From Tetranychus cinnabarinus (lineage: Eukaryota > Arthropoda > Arachnida > Trombidiformes > Tetranychidae), in assembly GCA_022266195.1 (NCBI GenBank), contig WHVY01000001.1, positions 22,382,001 through 22,446,000 on the forward strand: DNA of 64,000 bases, given 5' to 3'. This document shows, one piece after another, positions 15,392-26,900 of the stretch (position 1 is the stretch's first letter; every line of letters starts with the position of its first letter). The notes beneath the pieces are model-generated. The model saw only the letters and a program-made list of their open reading frames with translations. It did not search any database and was not told the origin of the DNA. A program made the translations under genes and the position numbers.

Positions 15392-16015
15392 ATGGCTGGA
15401 TATCGAGATCACAAATTTTCGGTAATTATTAAAAACAATTGTCTAAAATTACATCTAACTTATCGTAATTAAGATTCATTTTTTGATTTCTCTACTCTCT
15501 TTATTCTGTCATTAGGGCTCACGAGATGATTATGAAAAACGATTGGCTGGCTCAACAACACTCTATGTTGGTAACCTCTCATTTCACACCAAAGAGGAGC
15601 AAATTTATGAATTGTTTAGTAAGTGTGGTGACATTAAAAGAGTAATCCTTGGTTTGAATCGAATTACCAAAACACCATGTGGTTTCTGTTTTATAGAGTA
15701 AGTCAGCTTCACTATTTAATGTTTTCAATTTGCTAATCTTTCATTTTCAATTCATGCTTTAGGTATTATGACCGAGAAGATGCACATAATGCTATTCGTT
15801 ATATTGGTGGAACTCGACTAGATGAACGTATCATAAGAACTGATTGGGATGCGGGATTCATCGAAGGTCGACAATATGGAAGAGGCAAGGCTGGAGGCCA
15901 AGTTCGTGATGAATATCGAACTGATTATGATCCAGGCAGAGGGGGCTTTGGAAAATATATAGCCAAAAAACTTGAAGGAAATCCTGGTCCTTCGGAACCA
16001 CCGAAAGTTATGTAA
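15392..16015 (+). CDS. NCBP2: Nuclear cap-binding protein subunit 2 (CBP20)
   Basis: Three exons (15392-15421, 15516-15697, 15763-16015) encode 154 residues, near the 156 of the human protein. With CBP80 it binds the 5' cap of nascent RNA and acts in splicing, export and small-RNA pathways. A single RRM carries RNP2 LYVGNL and RNP1 CGFCFIEY. The cap-contacting N-terminal Tyr residues (GYRDHK and [10 protein letters not shown]) are present. The C-terminal tail has the conserved [23 protein letters not shown] and [10 protein letters not shown] blocks. Exon phases join cleanly. An AATAAA is near 16240. Confidence 0.96.
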
Positions 16016-17948
16016 ACTTGTGCTGTCATTAAACTCTAGTTAAGTTCTAGAGAAATCATCTCATTTTGACTATTACAGATGATACACAATTACATTCAAG
16101 CCCCAAAGAGCTAAAATTATCCGAAGAAAATGATAATCATATTGTATCTCCTTTCTCAAATAGGCGACTATATTTCCATTTTTATAAACGAAGTTGATTT
16201 AATTCAACTTTATCTCCTTTTTTGTAAATGTGTTTGTAAATAAATGACCTAAACATTAATTTCGACTATGGTTCTGAAAATTATAAAATTTATCGTAAAA
16301 CTATCTCTTTCGGACTCACAATTCCATTGTTAGCTGAAAAGTAAAACAGTTGAATTATTATCTGCTAGTTATTTCAAGGTTCGCCGATTCTATTTTGGTT
16401 CAATTTTCCATCATTTTGCTAAAACACTTTTTGATGTTTGGTGCTACACAGCACTCAATCATACAATATTAACTCTTGACATAATCAATTAACAGAATTA
16501 ACACACTTTAGTTTCTTCCAAAGAAAACTATGAAAGGAAAATATTAAAAATATAAAACGTTTACTGTATCTTTTATTATTAGTGTATTTGTGTGATTGCT
16601 GACTTGGCCTACAAAATAATTTATTTGAGTTTTTCTAGCAATACTGGTCACTTGAGATTTATACTCTTTTATCACAGAGTGACGATTTTGGCCATTCTTA
16701 TCTCATATCAATCTGATGGCTTCGAGTTCAAAAGCACTCGACTTCTGACTTTAACTCAGTAACTGACACCAAAACGAGTGCCACTGGTGAGATTTGATAT
16801 TAAAACAAATCACTTGCGGCATGATCTGGTGCACAAGTCGGATGTCAGAATTTTTAATTAACGCACAAGAAAAAGCAACGAATGAACTGGAAAAATATCA
16901 AATCAACCAGATAAATAGCAAAGAACACAAAGCATTATCTGGTATCCTTGACCTATTCGAGTCATGATCAACGTAATACTTGTGTTGATTTCTAAAGCAA
17001 ATAGCCTTGTGGTTATAATTTTGGATGGATGAATTTTGATTTTGCAGATTGAAAAAAGGGTTGAGGTTGTTGGCTGTAATAAATAATTATTAGTTTCTGA
17101 TATATGGCGTATCTGATAAGTTTCTTGTATATTTTTCGGTTATAATTCTTCAATTTATGCCTAAAGTGAAAGCACAATTGAGCCACAATAATGGCTGGAT
17201 GTTAGTAAATTATGATAAATAAAAATAATTGCTTATTATAATTCTATTAAAGTTTTGTTCAACATATTGATGTTATTTATTCATTAATTCAATTCGACTA
17301 TTTTGATATCCCGCGTTTCAATTTTATTGATAATTTAAACGCCATCTGTTGAATCTGGAAAATTTGAATGTTTCAAGTGTCATTAGTCTCACATTTCATT
17401 TAATTGACGGAAAAGAAATGATTAAATTGAATTTTATCTATTCATTTGTAAACATTATCAAATGATTTGGATTCTTCATTATACATACTGTATACATTCT
17501 TCAAGCTACAGTCGACTTTGCTATCTGTTTACTCTATCCTCGGACCTGTCCAAAGTCAACCCGAAATCTCGTTGATCTGTGAATATTTTTCAGGTTATCA
17601 AATGATTTATTATAATTATTTTACCGTAGGATACCATTAGAAACAGGTTAGTTAAGGTGTTAACCTCACTCTTGCAGAGAATCTTGAACAATCAGAGCTA
17701 ACCACTAAACATTTTAGTTTTTTGTTTCCCTATTTTTGCAGAGTCATTGTGATTCAGCTGATTCAGCAAGCTCATTTTGAATCATTGTATATTGATTGAT
17801 CGTCTTCAATTTCCCAGTTCTTTAGCTATAACTATTTTTATTTTTTCTTTTTCTGTACTTTTCGTGTCTTGTCTTTTATCTTTTTGTATCTCTACGGATT
17901 ACCCACTAATTTAACAATACCTGTTAGGAGCTGATTGGTACCTGAACC
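16016..17948. other. Intergenic, CBP20 to small Maf
   Basis: About 1.9 kb without a convincing coding frame. A plausible acceptor (CCTGTTAG, ending 17927) just before the Maf start suggests an upstream non-coding Maf exon. A GCCATCTGTTG motif occurs at 17341. Nothing else recognised. Confidence 0.45.
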
Positions 17949-18506
17949 ATGCGGGCCAAAGAAGGAACCCATTTGAAGAAAAAAGCCAACATAAAACAAG
18001 AGAAATTAAATCTATCTTCTGATGATGAGTATGATTTAGTTTCAAATGAGGAATCAATGGAGATGGATGGTGTAAATAGTGTTGGTATCAGTGATTCTTC
18101 TACCAGTGCTGTTAACTCATCTTCCAATGTGAACGCTTTTATACCGGGACAAATAATATCTGATGATGATCTGGTTACCCTTTCCGTGCGTGAGCTTAAC
18201 CGTCAATTGAAAAATTCAGGACTATCCAAACAGGAGATCATCCGAATGAAACAGAGACGTCGGACCCTCAAGAACCGTGGCTATGCTGCTTCGTGCCGTA
18301 ACAAAAGACTAGAAGTAAAAGGAGGTTTGGAAGGTGACAAAATGTCGGTCGAGGAAGCCGTTCTGCGGATAAAAGAAAATGTGTACAACTTAAGGCAAGA
18401 AATTGAAGAGATTCGGGATAAATTTGATGGACTTAAACGACACGCTTCTCAACAAGGTATTTTAATTCCCCCTGAATTGGCTCATTTCATTGATTTTGGA
18501 TCCTAA
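17949..18506 (+). CDS. Small Maf bZIP transcription factor
   Basis: A single coding exon of 185 residues. Small Mafs lack a transactivation domain and dimerise with CNC proteins such as Nrf2 on antioxidant-response elements. In arthropods these control stress and detoxification genes. The extended homology region and basic region appear at about 78-120: [12 protein letters not shown], then [17 protein letters not shown], near-identical to vertebrate MafK/G. A short leucine-zipper coiled coil follows (about 125-165). The N-terminal ~75 residues are acidic and Ser-rich and longer than in vertebrate small Mafs. The start fits the first in-frame ATG after a likely acceptor. Confidence 0.93.
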   Translation: MRAKEGTHLKKKANIKQEKLNLSSDDEYDLVSNEESMEMDGVNSVGISDSSTSAVNSSSNVNAFIPGQIISDDDLVTLSVRELNRQLKNSGLSKQEIIRMKQRRRTLKNRGYAASCRNKRLEVKGGLEGDKMSVEEAVLRIKENVYNLRQEIEEIRDKFDGLKRHASQQGILIPPELAHFIDFGS

Positions 18507-19038
18507 CTTGTATTTAATGTGTAAAGCTCATGATCATCGCTTGTTGCTCATTGAAATCATATTTTTTGTCCTCCAAAGCTGCGAGTTCCGAACGTATTCA
18601 TACATAAATAAATATTGTTATAAAATTAAAGTTCAAATATCACTTCATTATTTATCATCAATTTCTGTCCCGTAAAATCTTGGCTCTGATTCAATGGAGA
18701 GAGCTGTTAAACCTTTTATTAAATATTGTATAAGTATTTTCAAGAGACTTGATTTTTTTATTCAAATCATAAGATTCAAATAATTATTCAATTAAATTTG
18801 GTTGAGAGTGAGAGGGATTAAATTAATAGTGATAACAAATTCAAAATTATATTGATTTTTACTATATTTCATTTCTCTATTTACATTTGGAAGAAAGCAA
18901 TAAATAAGTCATAAGCAAATTGCTGTCATTTAATAATAACTTTTCGTTGCGAAATATTACAAGTTGTCTATTAATCAATATAGCATTTTATTAAAAACCA
19001 TTAAACAAACCATTTGCATACAAATTTGTAGCTTTAGA
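18507..19038. other. 3' flanks of convergent small Maf and NOP14
   Basis: AT-rich, with AATAAATAAA-like signals near 18605 on the + strand. No gene seen. Confidence 0.5.
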
Positions 19039-20835
19039 TTAGCGTCGTGATTTTTTAAACATTGCTTTTTCTTGAGCGATATCAGCCAATAATTTTTTAA
19101 CTTTACGCTTTCTGACATCATCTTTAGCGATTGTATCTTTGAGAATTGTGTCTCTAACAAAAGCGTTATCTTTTCTCAATTCTCGAGCCGTGCTCTTGTA
19201 TTCACGTTTGTATTTTTTCTGTAACTTTTTCTTATCATCTTTACGTTTGTAATTAGATAATCTTGGTTCCAACATGGTTACCATAAAAGGCTTTCTTTGT
19301 TCAAATGATAAGCTTGATAATTCTCTGGGCTCGTTAAATTGTTCAAGTAGCACAAATAGTCGGTCGGTCATAGGTTTAGGCAGCTTTTCTTGAAGAATAC
19401 TAAGAATAGGAGTTATCTTGGAAAATATTGGTGCAAAAGAATCAAAATTTCTGAAATGGGGATATATTTTCTCTATCAAATCAACAACAGCAACCAAAAT
19501 AATTGATTTAGCTTGATTTGACGAGCTAATATTTCCTTTGAAAAGAGATCTAAGGGAAAATTGAGGAAGATTTTTGAACTCCATATCTTCAGACCAGGCC
19601 AGAATCTCACAACTTGCAATCTTATCGAAAGCAAAAGTTGGGATAAAAATTGTTTTATAAACAGGTTCAAAAAGTACCAAAATATTTTGTATGCTCATGG
19701 TAATTTCAGGAAAATATTTATCAGGGTAAATTGAATGCAGCAAATCGCATATCAGCAAACGCTTACCAATTTCATCAATAGAATTATATCTTGAATTTCT
19801 TAAGAAATCGATGAACTTTAAGAGAACATAATGCTCAAGTTCTTTAAAAGATATCAGGAAAACTAATATTGCGATTGATTTCAGCGAACATATCTTCATT
19901 TCTTTTGCTTTTAACAAAGCGTGAAATTTTTTTACCACAGTGGAATTTAATTTTTTGATCTCCAGATCCAGGAGAGAGTCAACGCATCTCAAAATTATAT
20001 CCACATCATCTGTTGTTACTATATTTTGCAAATGTTCAGTAATAAGAACACTCGAGCTAGGTTTCACATCTTCGGTTTTTACAGCTTCTTCGGGTTTTGA
20101 TACAGTAGCTTTTCGATCATCTCCTCCAAACATCAACTGATTGAGTAAAATGTCATATTCTTCAGTCTCTTGTATTGCTGTTTCATCCTTGGCTCCTTTG
20201 TGTTTGATTAGATTTCTGACTGTTGACCAATTTTTGTCAAGTTCCTCTGTTAATCTGATATTTTCTTCTTTTTCTATTTGTTTTTTCCTTTTGTCATCCA
20301 TAACGATTTTCATGAAATCCTCTGATGAGAGTGGAGCACCAGTCTCACCTCCACCAAAATGAGCAACATCAACATAATCTCCTCTCCGTAGAAGATCAAA
20401 TTCCTCGTCGTCATCATCATCTATTGAAACCATTGAAAAACAAAATTAATTTACTTATTCAAAGACATAAATGTTCCATAAATTACCTTGAACCGGCTGA
20501 TTAAGTCTTTCGTCGTCAAGTTCTTCTCCTTTGTGAGTTAAATTAGTTTCTTTCTCGTGACTCACTGGAACATCTTGATATAATTTAGCCTTTCTTGATG
20601 TTATAGCAGCACGTTGATCAATCACACCTTTACCAGACTTGTTTAGATTCTTTAACTCAGGTAAAATAGTTTCTTTCCTTTTTAGTGTAGCAATATGACG
20701 AGAATGAAGAGGCTTACCAGTTTCCCATTTCATAGGACGACGACCTAAAATTTTATGCTTTTGGCGATTCACATGAATGTCAAACGGATTTATTTGCTCA
20801 GTAGGTTTGCTCTTCTTCATGGTTTTGAATTTCAT
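19039..20835 (-). CDS. NOP14: Nucleolar protein 14, small-subunit ribosome biogenesis
   Basis: Two exons (20835-20487, 20420-19039) encode 576 residues. NOP14 is part of the SSU processome and is needed for 18S rRNA maturation in the nucleolus. The N-terminus has NPFDIHVNRQKHKILGR, matching the family NPFE.....K. Further matches are the LTEELDKNW block and an AHFGGG block preceded by an acidic DDDDEEFD run. The C-terminus has MLEPRL, then KYKREYK....RELRKDN and DDVRKRKVKKLLADIA.E, all family hallmarks. It is much shorter than yeast or human NOP14 (over 800 residues), mainly through a reduced middle. The ATG at 20835 is preferred; a second Met follows six codons in. Confidence 0.9.
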
Positions 20836-21526
20836 TTTCACACTTTACACAGAAATGATAAACAAGAAAATACAATGATTATAAATTATAACACAACAAA
20901 AATGTGTCTTAAAACACGAGTTTAAAAATCACAATGCGTGCAAGTCAAAGATGTGAAAACATTTGGAGTTACCAGGGTAAGCTGCAAACAACCGCGAGTT
21001 TTAAACTTCACTGGTCAGTTTTTCTTATTCATTTTTGAATTTCCATTATTATTGATGCATTTTAAAGTGAATATAACCATTTAGAAAGAAAAATGCATTT
21101 CGATTATAACAATCAAAATTTCTATTAAAATTAAACTAAAAATAAAACTAAAATTTAATTTTTTAATTAAGGACCAAATTTTTTTCTTCACACTCTTAGC
21201 ATTTAACTCTTTCTCGTGATTTTTAAAGATTAATTATCTCAGGTTAATTTTCAGAGCGACAAAACCTATAAAAAATAGAAGAATTGAAACAAATTGGTTT
21301 TATAATTGCTAGAAAAACATGAATTTAATTGATCAACATTGTATCAAGTCTTAACGGATCTTGATAGCTATTATCCGAGTCTTCAAGTTCACCTTCTGTG
21401 AAATTGAAGCTGCTGAAGTTAAAATCTATTTTTTTAATTTCATACATTCCAATTTAAAATATTAGTTTCTCAGTTTAATTGTGATTTGAATCTTCATTCC
21501 AACCTTATTCTATTAACTACGGAGTC
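20836..21526. promoter_or_regulatory. Divergent promoter region of NOP14 and ATP synthase epsilon
   Basis: About 690 bases between opposing start codons of two housekeeping genes. No conserved element recognised. It must contain both promoters. Confidence 0.45.
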
Positions 21527-21745
21527 ATGACTTTTTGGAGAGAAGCAGGTTTAAAGTAAGTTAAAAAACAATTGAGGTGAGATACCACATTACTAACTAT
21601 TATTTCTATTTTTCTTAGCTACATCCAATATAGCAGGATTGCAGCTCGGATTGTGCGGCAGTCATTGAAAAAGGATGTCAAAATCACTGATAAAGAAGGG
21701 AGAGGTCAATCAACAATAAAAAAAATTGAAGTTAAGAAAAACTAA
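21527..21745 (+). CDS. ATP5F1E: Mitochondrial ATP synthase epsilon subunit
   Basis: Two exons (21527-21555, 21619-21745) encode 51 residues, the same length as the human protein. This small F1 central-stalk subunit has no cleavable presequence. The product starts MTFWREAGLNYIQYSRIAA, matching the family (A)YWRQAGLSYIRYS. A basic VRQSLKKD stretch follows, then the family ending IKKIEVKKN. The intron splits an Asn codon (AA|C), and the reconstructed phase is correct. Confidence 0.95.
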
Positions 21746-22344
21746 GGACCGAAAGGATGTAATGTCATCGAATATATTGCTGAACAACTCGGATTTCAGA
21801 TGTAAAATACTTTACTATTAAAAGTATCTATTTTAAAGTGGAAATCTTGTATAGCTTTTCAATTCTTTATTGACACACAAGTAAAATTATGTTAACTTAA
21901 GTTCATCATTGGAAACAACAATGATGAATCCTATTTTATTAGAAGACAATTGATGTCTAGCGGGTTGATACCGAAGATAAATCATGTGCTTTTTCACTCT
22001 CGTAATTAGAGTCTAGTAAACTGTTCAGCAATTATCAGTAAAGATTAGGTTGGGAAGAATATAAAGTACAATGAAAAAATGTCTTAACAGTGGAAATCAA
22101 AACATGGAAAAATTCCATACTGCATGCTCCATGTAATCAAATCGTATACTTAATAATTACAATTGATTTTTAAAGAATGTAAGTGGGAAAATAGATTTCA
22201 AATAGAAGTTCTATAATTTCAATTAATTCAGTGTAAACAGTGTAACTCCAGGTGGCTTGTATCCAATGGATACAGCATGTTCAATGTTTAAATTTCAGAA
22301 ACCAAACACATGTTTATGTTCATCATATTTTAAATTGTTACCTG
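21746..22344. other. Intergenic, ATP synthase epsilon to RCC1L
   Basis: About 600 AT-rich bases, presumably a 3' UTR followed by the RCC1L promoter. The frame upstream of 22345 stays open back to 22252 but has no ATG. Confidence 0.45.
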
Positions 22345-24124
22345 ATGTTTTCATCGATATTATTTCGAAGTAGAATAAATAATTTTAATATAATCAATCA
22401 TAGATGGATTCACAAAAGAAAAAAAATCTGGTCTATGACTATGACTGAGTTCCTCAAAGACTCTGATGAATTGCCTGTCTACCAATATACTACCAAAGAT
22501 TCATCAAAACTTCATGACAAGATTTATGTTTGGGGATTCGGTCATACTGGTGCTCTTGGGCTAGTGAATTTCTCAAGAAAGGGTAAAAGTGGCATTTGTT
22601 CAACGCCTCGTAAAGTGGGTGCTTTCTTTACAAGCAAAGTGAAAGATGTTGCCTGTGGTCATGGATTTACTGTTTTTGCTGCAGACGTTGCATCAGTGGA
22701 AACTCAACTATTCGGTACAGGTGTAAATACAGACCATCAGCTAGGTTATCATCGAATAGCGGAAGGGGAATTAACTGTGCTGACAAGGCCAGTCGCTATT
22801 TATTTTCCACAAAATATTAAATCTCCAAAAATCAAGCAAGTTGCTTGCGGTAGGGCCCATACCATCATTTTGACAACAGATAACACCCGTAAGTATATTT
22901 AGATTATCTTTCTATTACTGTACTGATATTGTCTTTACATATTCGTTTTCCTAATTTCTAGTATATAGTCTTGGTAACAATTCATTTGGACAATGTGGTG
23001 TGCCTATTCTTGAGAAAAAACCGAAATTAGATTATACTCTTATAAATGAAATCCATGGAGTTCCCGGTATTGTCGAAAAGGTTAAGTATTTATATTTTCA
23101 TATTCAGATTTTGACATCTTTGCTTTTTCTTCAATAGGTTGTATGTGGCCAAGATCATACTCTTTTCTTATTGCAATCTGGGGAAGTCTACGCTTGTGGA
23201 TGGAGTGCTGACGGTCAAACAGGTTTAGGATATCGAAACGTCTCGATTCCCACCAAAGTTTGTGGAGATATTGATGGTGAAAAGATAGTTGATATTTCAA
23301 GTTTTTCTGATGGAGTGTTGGCTTGTAATGGTAAATTCATTTTTCCATGATATGTGTTCAATAGAATCCTAAATTTGTTATTTTTCTCTTTACAGACAAG
23401 GGTGATGTTTTTTGTTGGGGAAATTCAGAATATGCTCAGTTCGGCCTTATAAGTGATAATTATCAAGTTGATATCCCGAAAAGATTACCTTTATCAGTTG
23501 GAAAAGTGAAGAAAGTTGCTTCGGGAGGAAGCATATGCGGCTTAGTTAATGGTATGATGGGTTATGACTAAATGTTTCATGGCTGTCAATGAATGCTGCA
23601 TGAAAATAACTTTTCAACTCTATTTGAATTTAGATAAAGGACAAGTATATGTCTGGGGCTATGGAATCTTAGGACAGGGACCAAACGTTCAGCAATCATC
23701 AAAGCCTCTCCTTTTACCAGAACCTCTTTTTGGTTGCAATGATGTTAATCCTGATGTAGAAGTTGTTTCGATTTATGCTGGATTCAGTCGATGGGCAGCA
23801 GTCAATAGTATGTAAATCTGGAGCTCATAATTACTTACTTATTCATTTCTCATTGATGTTTTATCTCACAGGCAAAGGTGATCTCTTTTGTTGGGGGAAA
23901 AATCGACTCGGCTGTCTAGGCTTCAAAGATCAAGCGGATCGTTACTTTCCTATGAGAGTGAGTTGATATCTTCATTGATTTTGGGAAATCACGAAGCATA
24001 AAATTTTTCAACAATACTTAATCAAATCTGTACTTTTATTTTTTAGGTGAACCTTCCTGTAAATGTAACCAAAGTTAGCCTAGGAGCTGATCACACTGCT
24101 ATTATTGGTAGAAGTGTTGTATGA
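22345..24124 (+). CDS. RCC1L: RCC1-like mitochondrial protein
   Basis: Seven exons (22345-22888, 22962-23080, 23138-23330, 23396-23551, 23634-23807, 23872-23957, 24047-24124) encode 449 residues, close to human RCC1L (WBSCR16). RCC1L is a beta-propeller protein of the mitochondrial matrix needed for mitoribosome function and mitochondrial fusion. RCC1 repeats are visible as VWGFGHTGALG, ACGHGFT, LGNNSFGQCG, VCGQDHTLFL, CGWSADGQTGLG, CWGNSEYAQFG, VWGYGILGQGPN and CWGKNRLGCLG. The N-terminal ~35 residues are basic and hydroxylated without acids (RSRINN...HKRKK), fitting a mitochondrial presequence. All seven exon joins keep phase. Confidence 0.93.
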
Positions 24125-26700
24125 TTAGTTGTCAAAACACCAAGTGTTGGACGCTCTTCTTAGTTTATCCTTTTACTAATTTAAGATTGGTCACAGTTCT
24201 CAGACAATCTTATTTCTGTGTACATTAATTGTGTTAATATTTGTATATGAAAAAATATGTTATTTAATTCATTTTTGATTGTACTTCAAAATCACGTTAA
24301 CCTTGATATTCTTCAACAACCGTCAATCTTTTTCGAGTCTGTATGGGCCTTCAAATTTCAGCCACTTTAATTGTTGTGCCTTAACTTATTCAAATGAAAA
24401 TCAAAAAATAATATTATACACTGTAGTTTAAAAGATCTCTGAATGAAATATAGATAGAAGATCCAATTAATTCGGAATCAGCTTCAAGCTGGACAGGTAA
24501 GAGAGCTCAAGTTTATTGTATCTTTTGTTCATCTCATACAATCAATACAGTCTGTCAAAAAGATACATTGTTGTTTTTTTTGAAATTTTACTCAACTTCA
24601 AAGAATAATACAAAAATATCAGCATAAACTTAAAGAATTGTTTGAGTTTGAATCTTTTTCCCTCAGAAGAGGAACTTGCGTTTAAGTTTGAAAGAGTTTA
24701 ATTCCTGTCATTTATTTCTTTAACTAAATTTTATTAGCTTAAAACAATTAAGTTACACATGCCGACGATAGAAGTACTTGTGATTAAGGGATTGAAGATC
24801 AAAATTTACAGTATTGATTAAGCGGATTCAGTTTCATTCAAAGTTCAGATCCTGAACAGCGGTTCTTTGAAATTAAACATTGTTTAATTGCTAAAAATTT
24901 TTCTCGATCTATTAGAGAGCATCTTTTATCAATTAAAACTTCATATCAAATCGATAGACGACAGTCAAAACAAACACTGCAGCTGGGATTCATATTTCTC
25001 TATTATTCAGTATTCAATCATTAATTGTTATTAAAATTGGGGCAGTTAACTAAGATAATTATCATTATATTTTTACAATTTACTCTTTGAACAATTTGCA
25101 AGTGTTTTTGTTTTACTTAAAACTTAAAGTTTTAAGACTTAAAGCGTTCAGAATTACTGCAGAGTCTAAACCAAGTTGAACACAGGGTTTTGTGATCAGA
25201 GTAATATTATGATAAAAATGTCTCATTAAAAAGATATCTTTGAAATTTCACTCTTAATAGAACTTAAAGTTCAATTGTTTAATGCTCACTCATATGTAAA
25301 TTAGTAATGGTTGATCAATTTATGACCGTTTTCAATTTGAGAATAGCAATCTTGCTCATCACAGTTGCTTTTTCACAGTGATTCCATCCAAGTTTATTAA
25401 CTGGCATAATTTTACGATGATCTTCAACAAAATCATCGAAAATAAGGTTTATTTTTTGTGGATAATAAGAGTTAATTTCAAATAAAGTTACATAATATGA
25501 TAAGGAGTTGCCCGAAATTTTATATTTTGATTTACATGGTTTATATGATTTGAACCAACTTTGATAATCAAAAAAGTGAATGATTTACCAATTGAAATGA
25601 AAATGATTTTTTTTGGCAAATTGTTGTCTTACTTATGGCACGACTAGTTTAGTTTGACTTTCCATTCAATAGTTAAGATTTTCAAGTAGAAAAAAACAGT
25701 CAGAGAATTTTCTGATCAACAGTTTTCAATAAAATCATGTTCAAATTTCGAACTTCAACTTTTCTGCAAGTTGAAAGATTTTCATCAAACTTATGAAGTC
25801 ATTATCGTAACGAAACTTTGGATGCCACAATAACCTATGCTTAGAAATTGTTGGACAATTTATTTATTGAACTGATGAAGATACAGACACAAATTCAGCA
25901 GCAATGAGTAGACAAAGCTCAGAACTTTGCGCTATGGGCCGAGATTCAATGCACTTTCATTTAAAGCTTTTCGTGGGTCTCTAAAATATGAATAAAAACT
26001 TTTTACTTATACTTGTAGTTTGATAAACATTGAACTACTACTCACAAATTCACAAATTTATACTGGATATCGACAATCGTTATCATTGACTGTCTCGAGC
26101 AAAATTTTGTAAAATAATACAACTAATGTTAACTTTGCATTAACTACTTTTAAGCAGTTTAATTTTGTACCTGATTGTTTCTACTTACTACATTGTGTCG
26201 TTTCATTTTCAACGGAATAACATTCTTACTCGGAAAATGCAATATAACTTCAAAAATTGTGTTTCTTAAAAACTCAGCTCTGAAATTTGAATTGTTATTT
26301 TGGTTCATATGTACCACATTTGTATTATATGTTTTTAGTGGCAAGCACCATATTGGTACAAGTGGTATTATATTTAACATTTAAATCCAGCTGTAAATCA
26401 AAATCAGCACTTAAATGGCATCAATAGTCTTCACGACTCAGCAAACAAAATATTTAATAACAAGAAGATAGTTTTTCACGTGAATTTTACCTGTTGAACA
26501 TTTCGACACAATTTAACAATGAATTGTGTGTATCAGAGTCGTCATGATGCTTGAAATAACTTTTGTTTCTGATATTTGAATGACAGTTTTCTTGTTCAAT
26601 ATTTTGTATCACAATTCTTGCATTGATCAGAGCCATTCCGAGTCATTGATGATTCTGCTTTGGCTGTCTTTCAATAATAAATTTTTATTGTTTTGTTATT
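24125..26700. other. Intergenic, RCC1L to beta-mannosidase
   Basis: About 2.6 kb, one of the largest gene-free gaps here. I find no coding exon with family similarity, no RNA gene and no repeat shared with the rest of the window. Two overlapping ~70-codon frames at 26159-26384, on opposite strands, look like chance. Confidence 0.45.
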
Positions 26701-26708
26701 TATAAAAG
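26701..26708 (+). promoter_or_regulatory. TATA-like box upstream of the 46-codon ORF and beta-mannosidase
   Basis: TATAAAAG sits 46 bases before the first ATG of the short ORF and 200 bases before the beta-mannosidase ATG. Start of transcription would be expected near 26730. A second TATAAAA at 26741 directly precedes the short ORF. Confidence 0.4.
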
Positions 26709-26746
26709 TGAATTTACGCTTTATTTTTGACCTTAAGCTCTATAAA

Positions 26747-26887
26747 ATGATGACATTGATTGGCATTTTTGTAGTGATTGTAACTTGTTTTTGCTTATTA
26801 GGGTTTATAAGCTCGAGAAAAATCATAGTCAAATCAGAATCAAGTGAAACTTTATCAAGTGATATTGGTATACATTATACGATTTGA
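26747..26887 (+). CDS. 46-codon upstream ORF with one membrane segment
   Basis: It starts with two ATG codons and ends 13 bases before the beta-mannosidase ATG, in another frame. The product has a hydrophobic stretch at residues 4-20 (LIGIFVVIVTCFCLLGF) followed by a basic and Ser-rich tail, so it looks like a signal anchor or single-pass micropeptide. It could be a regulatory upstream ORF on the same mRNA, a separate small gene, or chance. A donor-like GGTATAC at its end and a CCAG acceptor at 26976 leave a splice into beta-mannosidase possible. No family recognised. Confidence 0.3.
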   Translation: MMTLIGIFVVIVTCFCLLGFISSRKIIVKSESSETLSSDIGIHYTI

Positions 26888-26900
26888 TACAAAGTTGAAC

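Noticed and set aside
16016..17948. Search for tRNA genes in the largest housekeeping gap
   Set aside because: No A-box and B-box pair with a foldable cloverleaf was found by eye.
26159..26384. Two ~70-codon frames on opposite strands
   Set aside because: They overlap each other in AT-rich intergenic DNA, with no domain or splice context.
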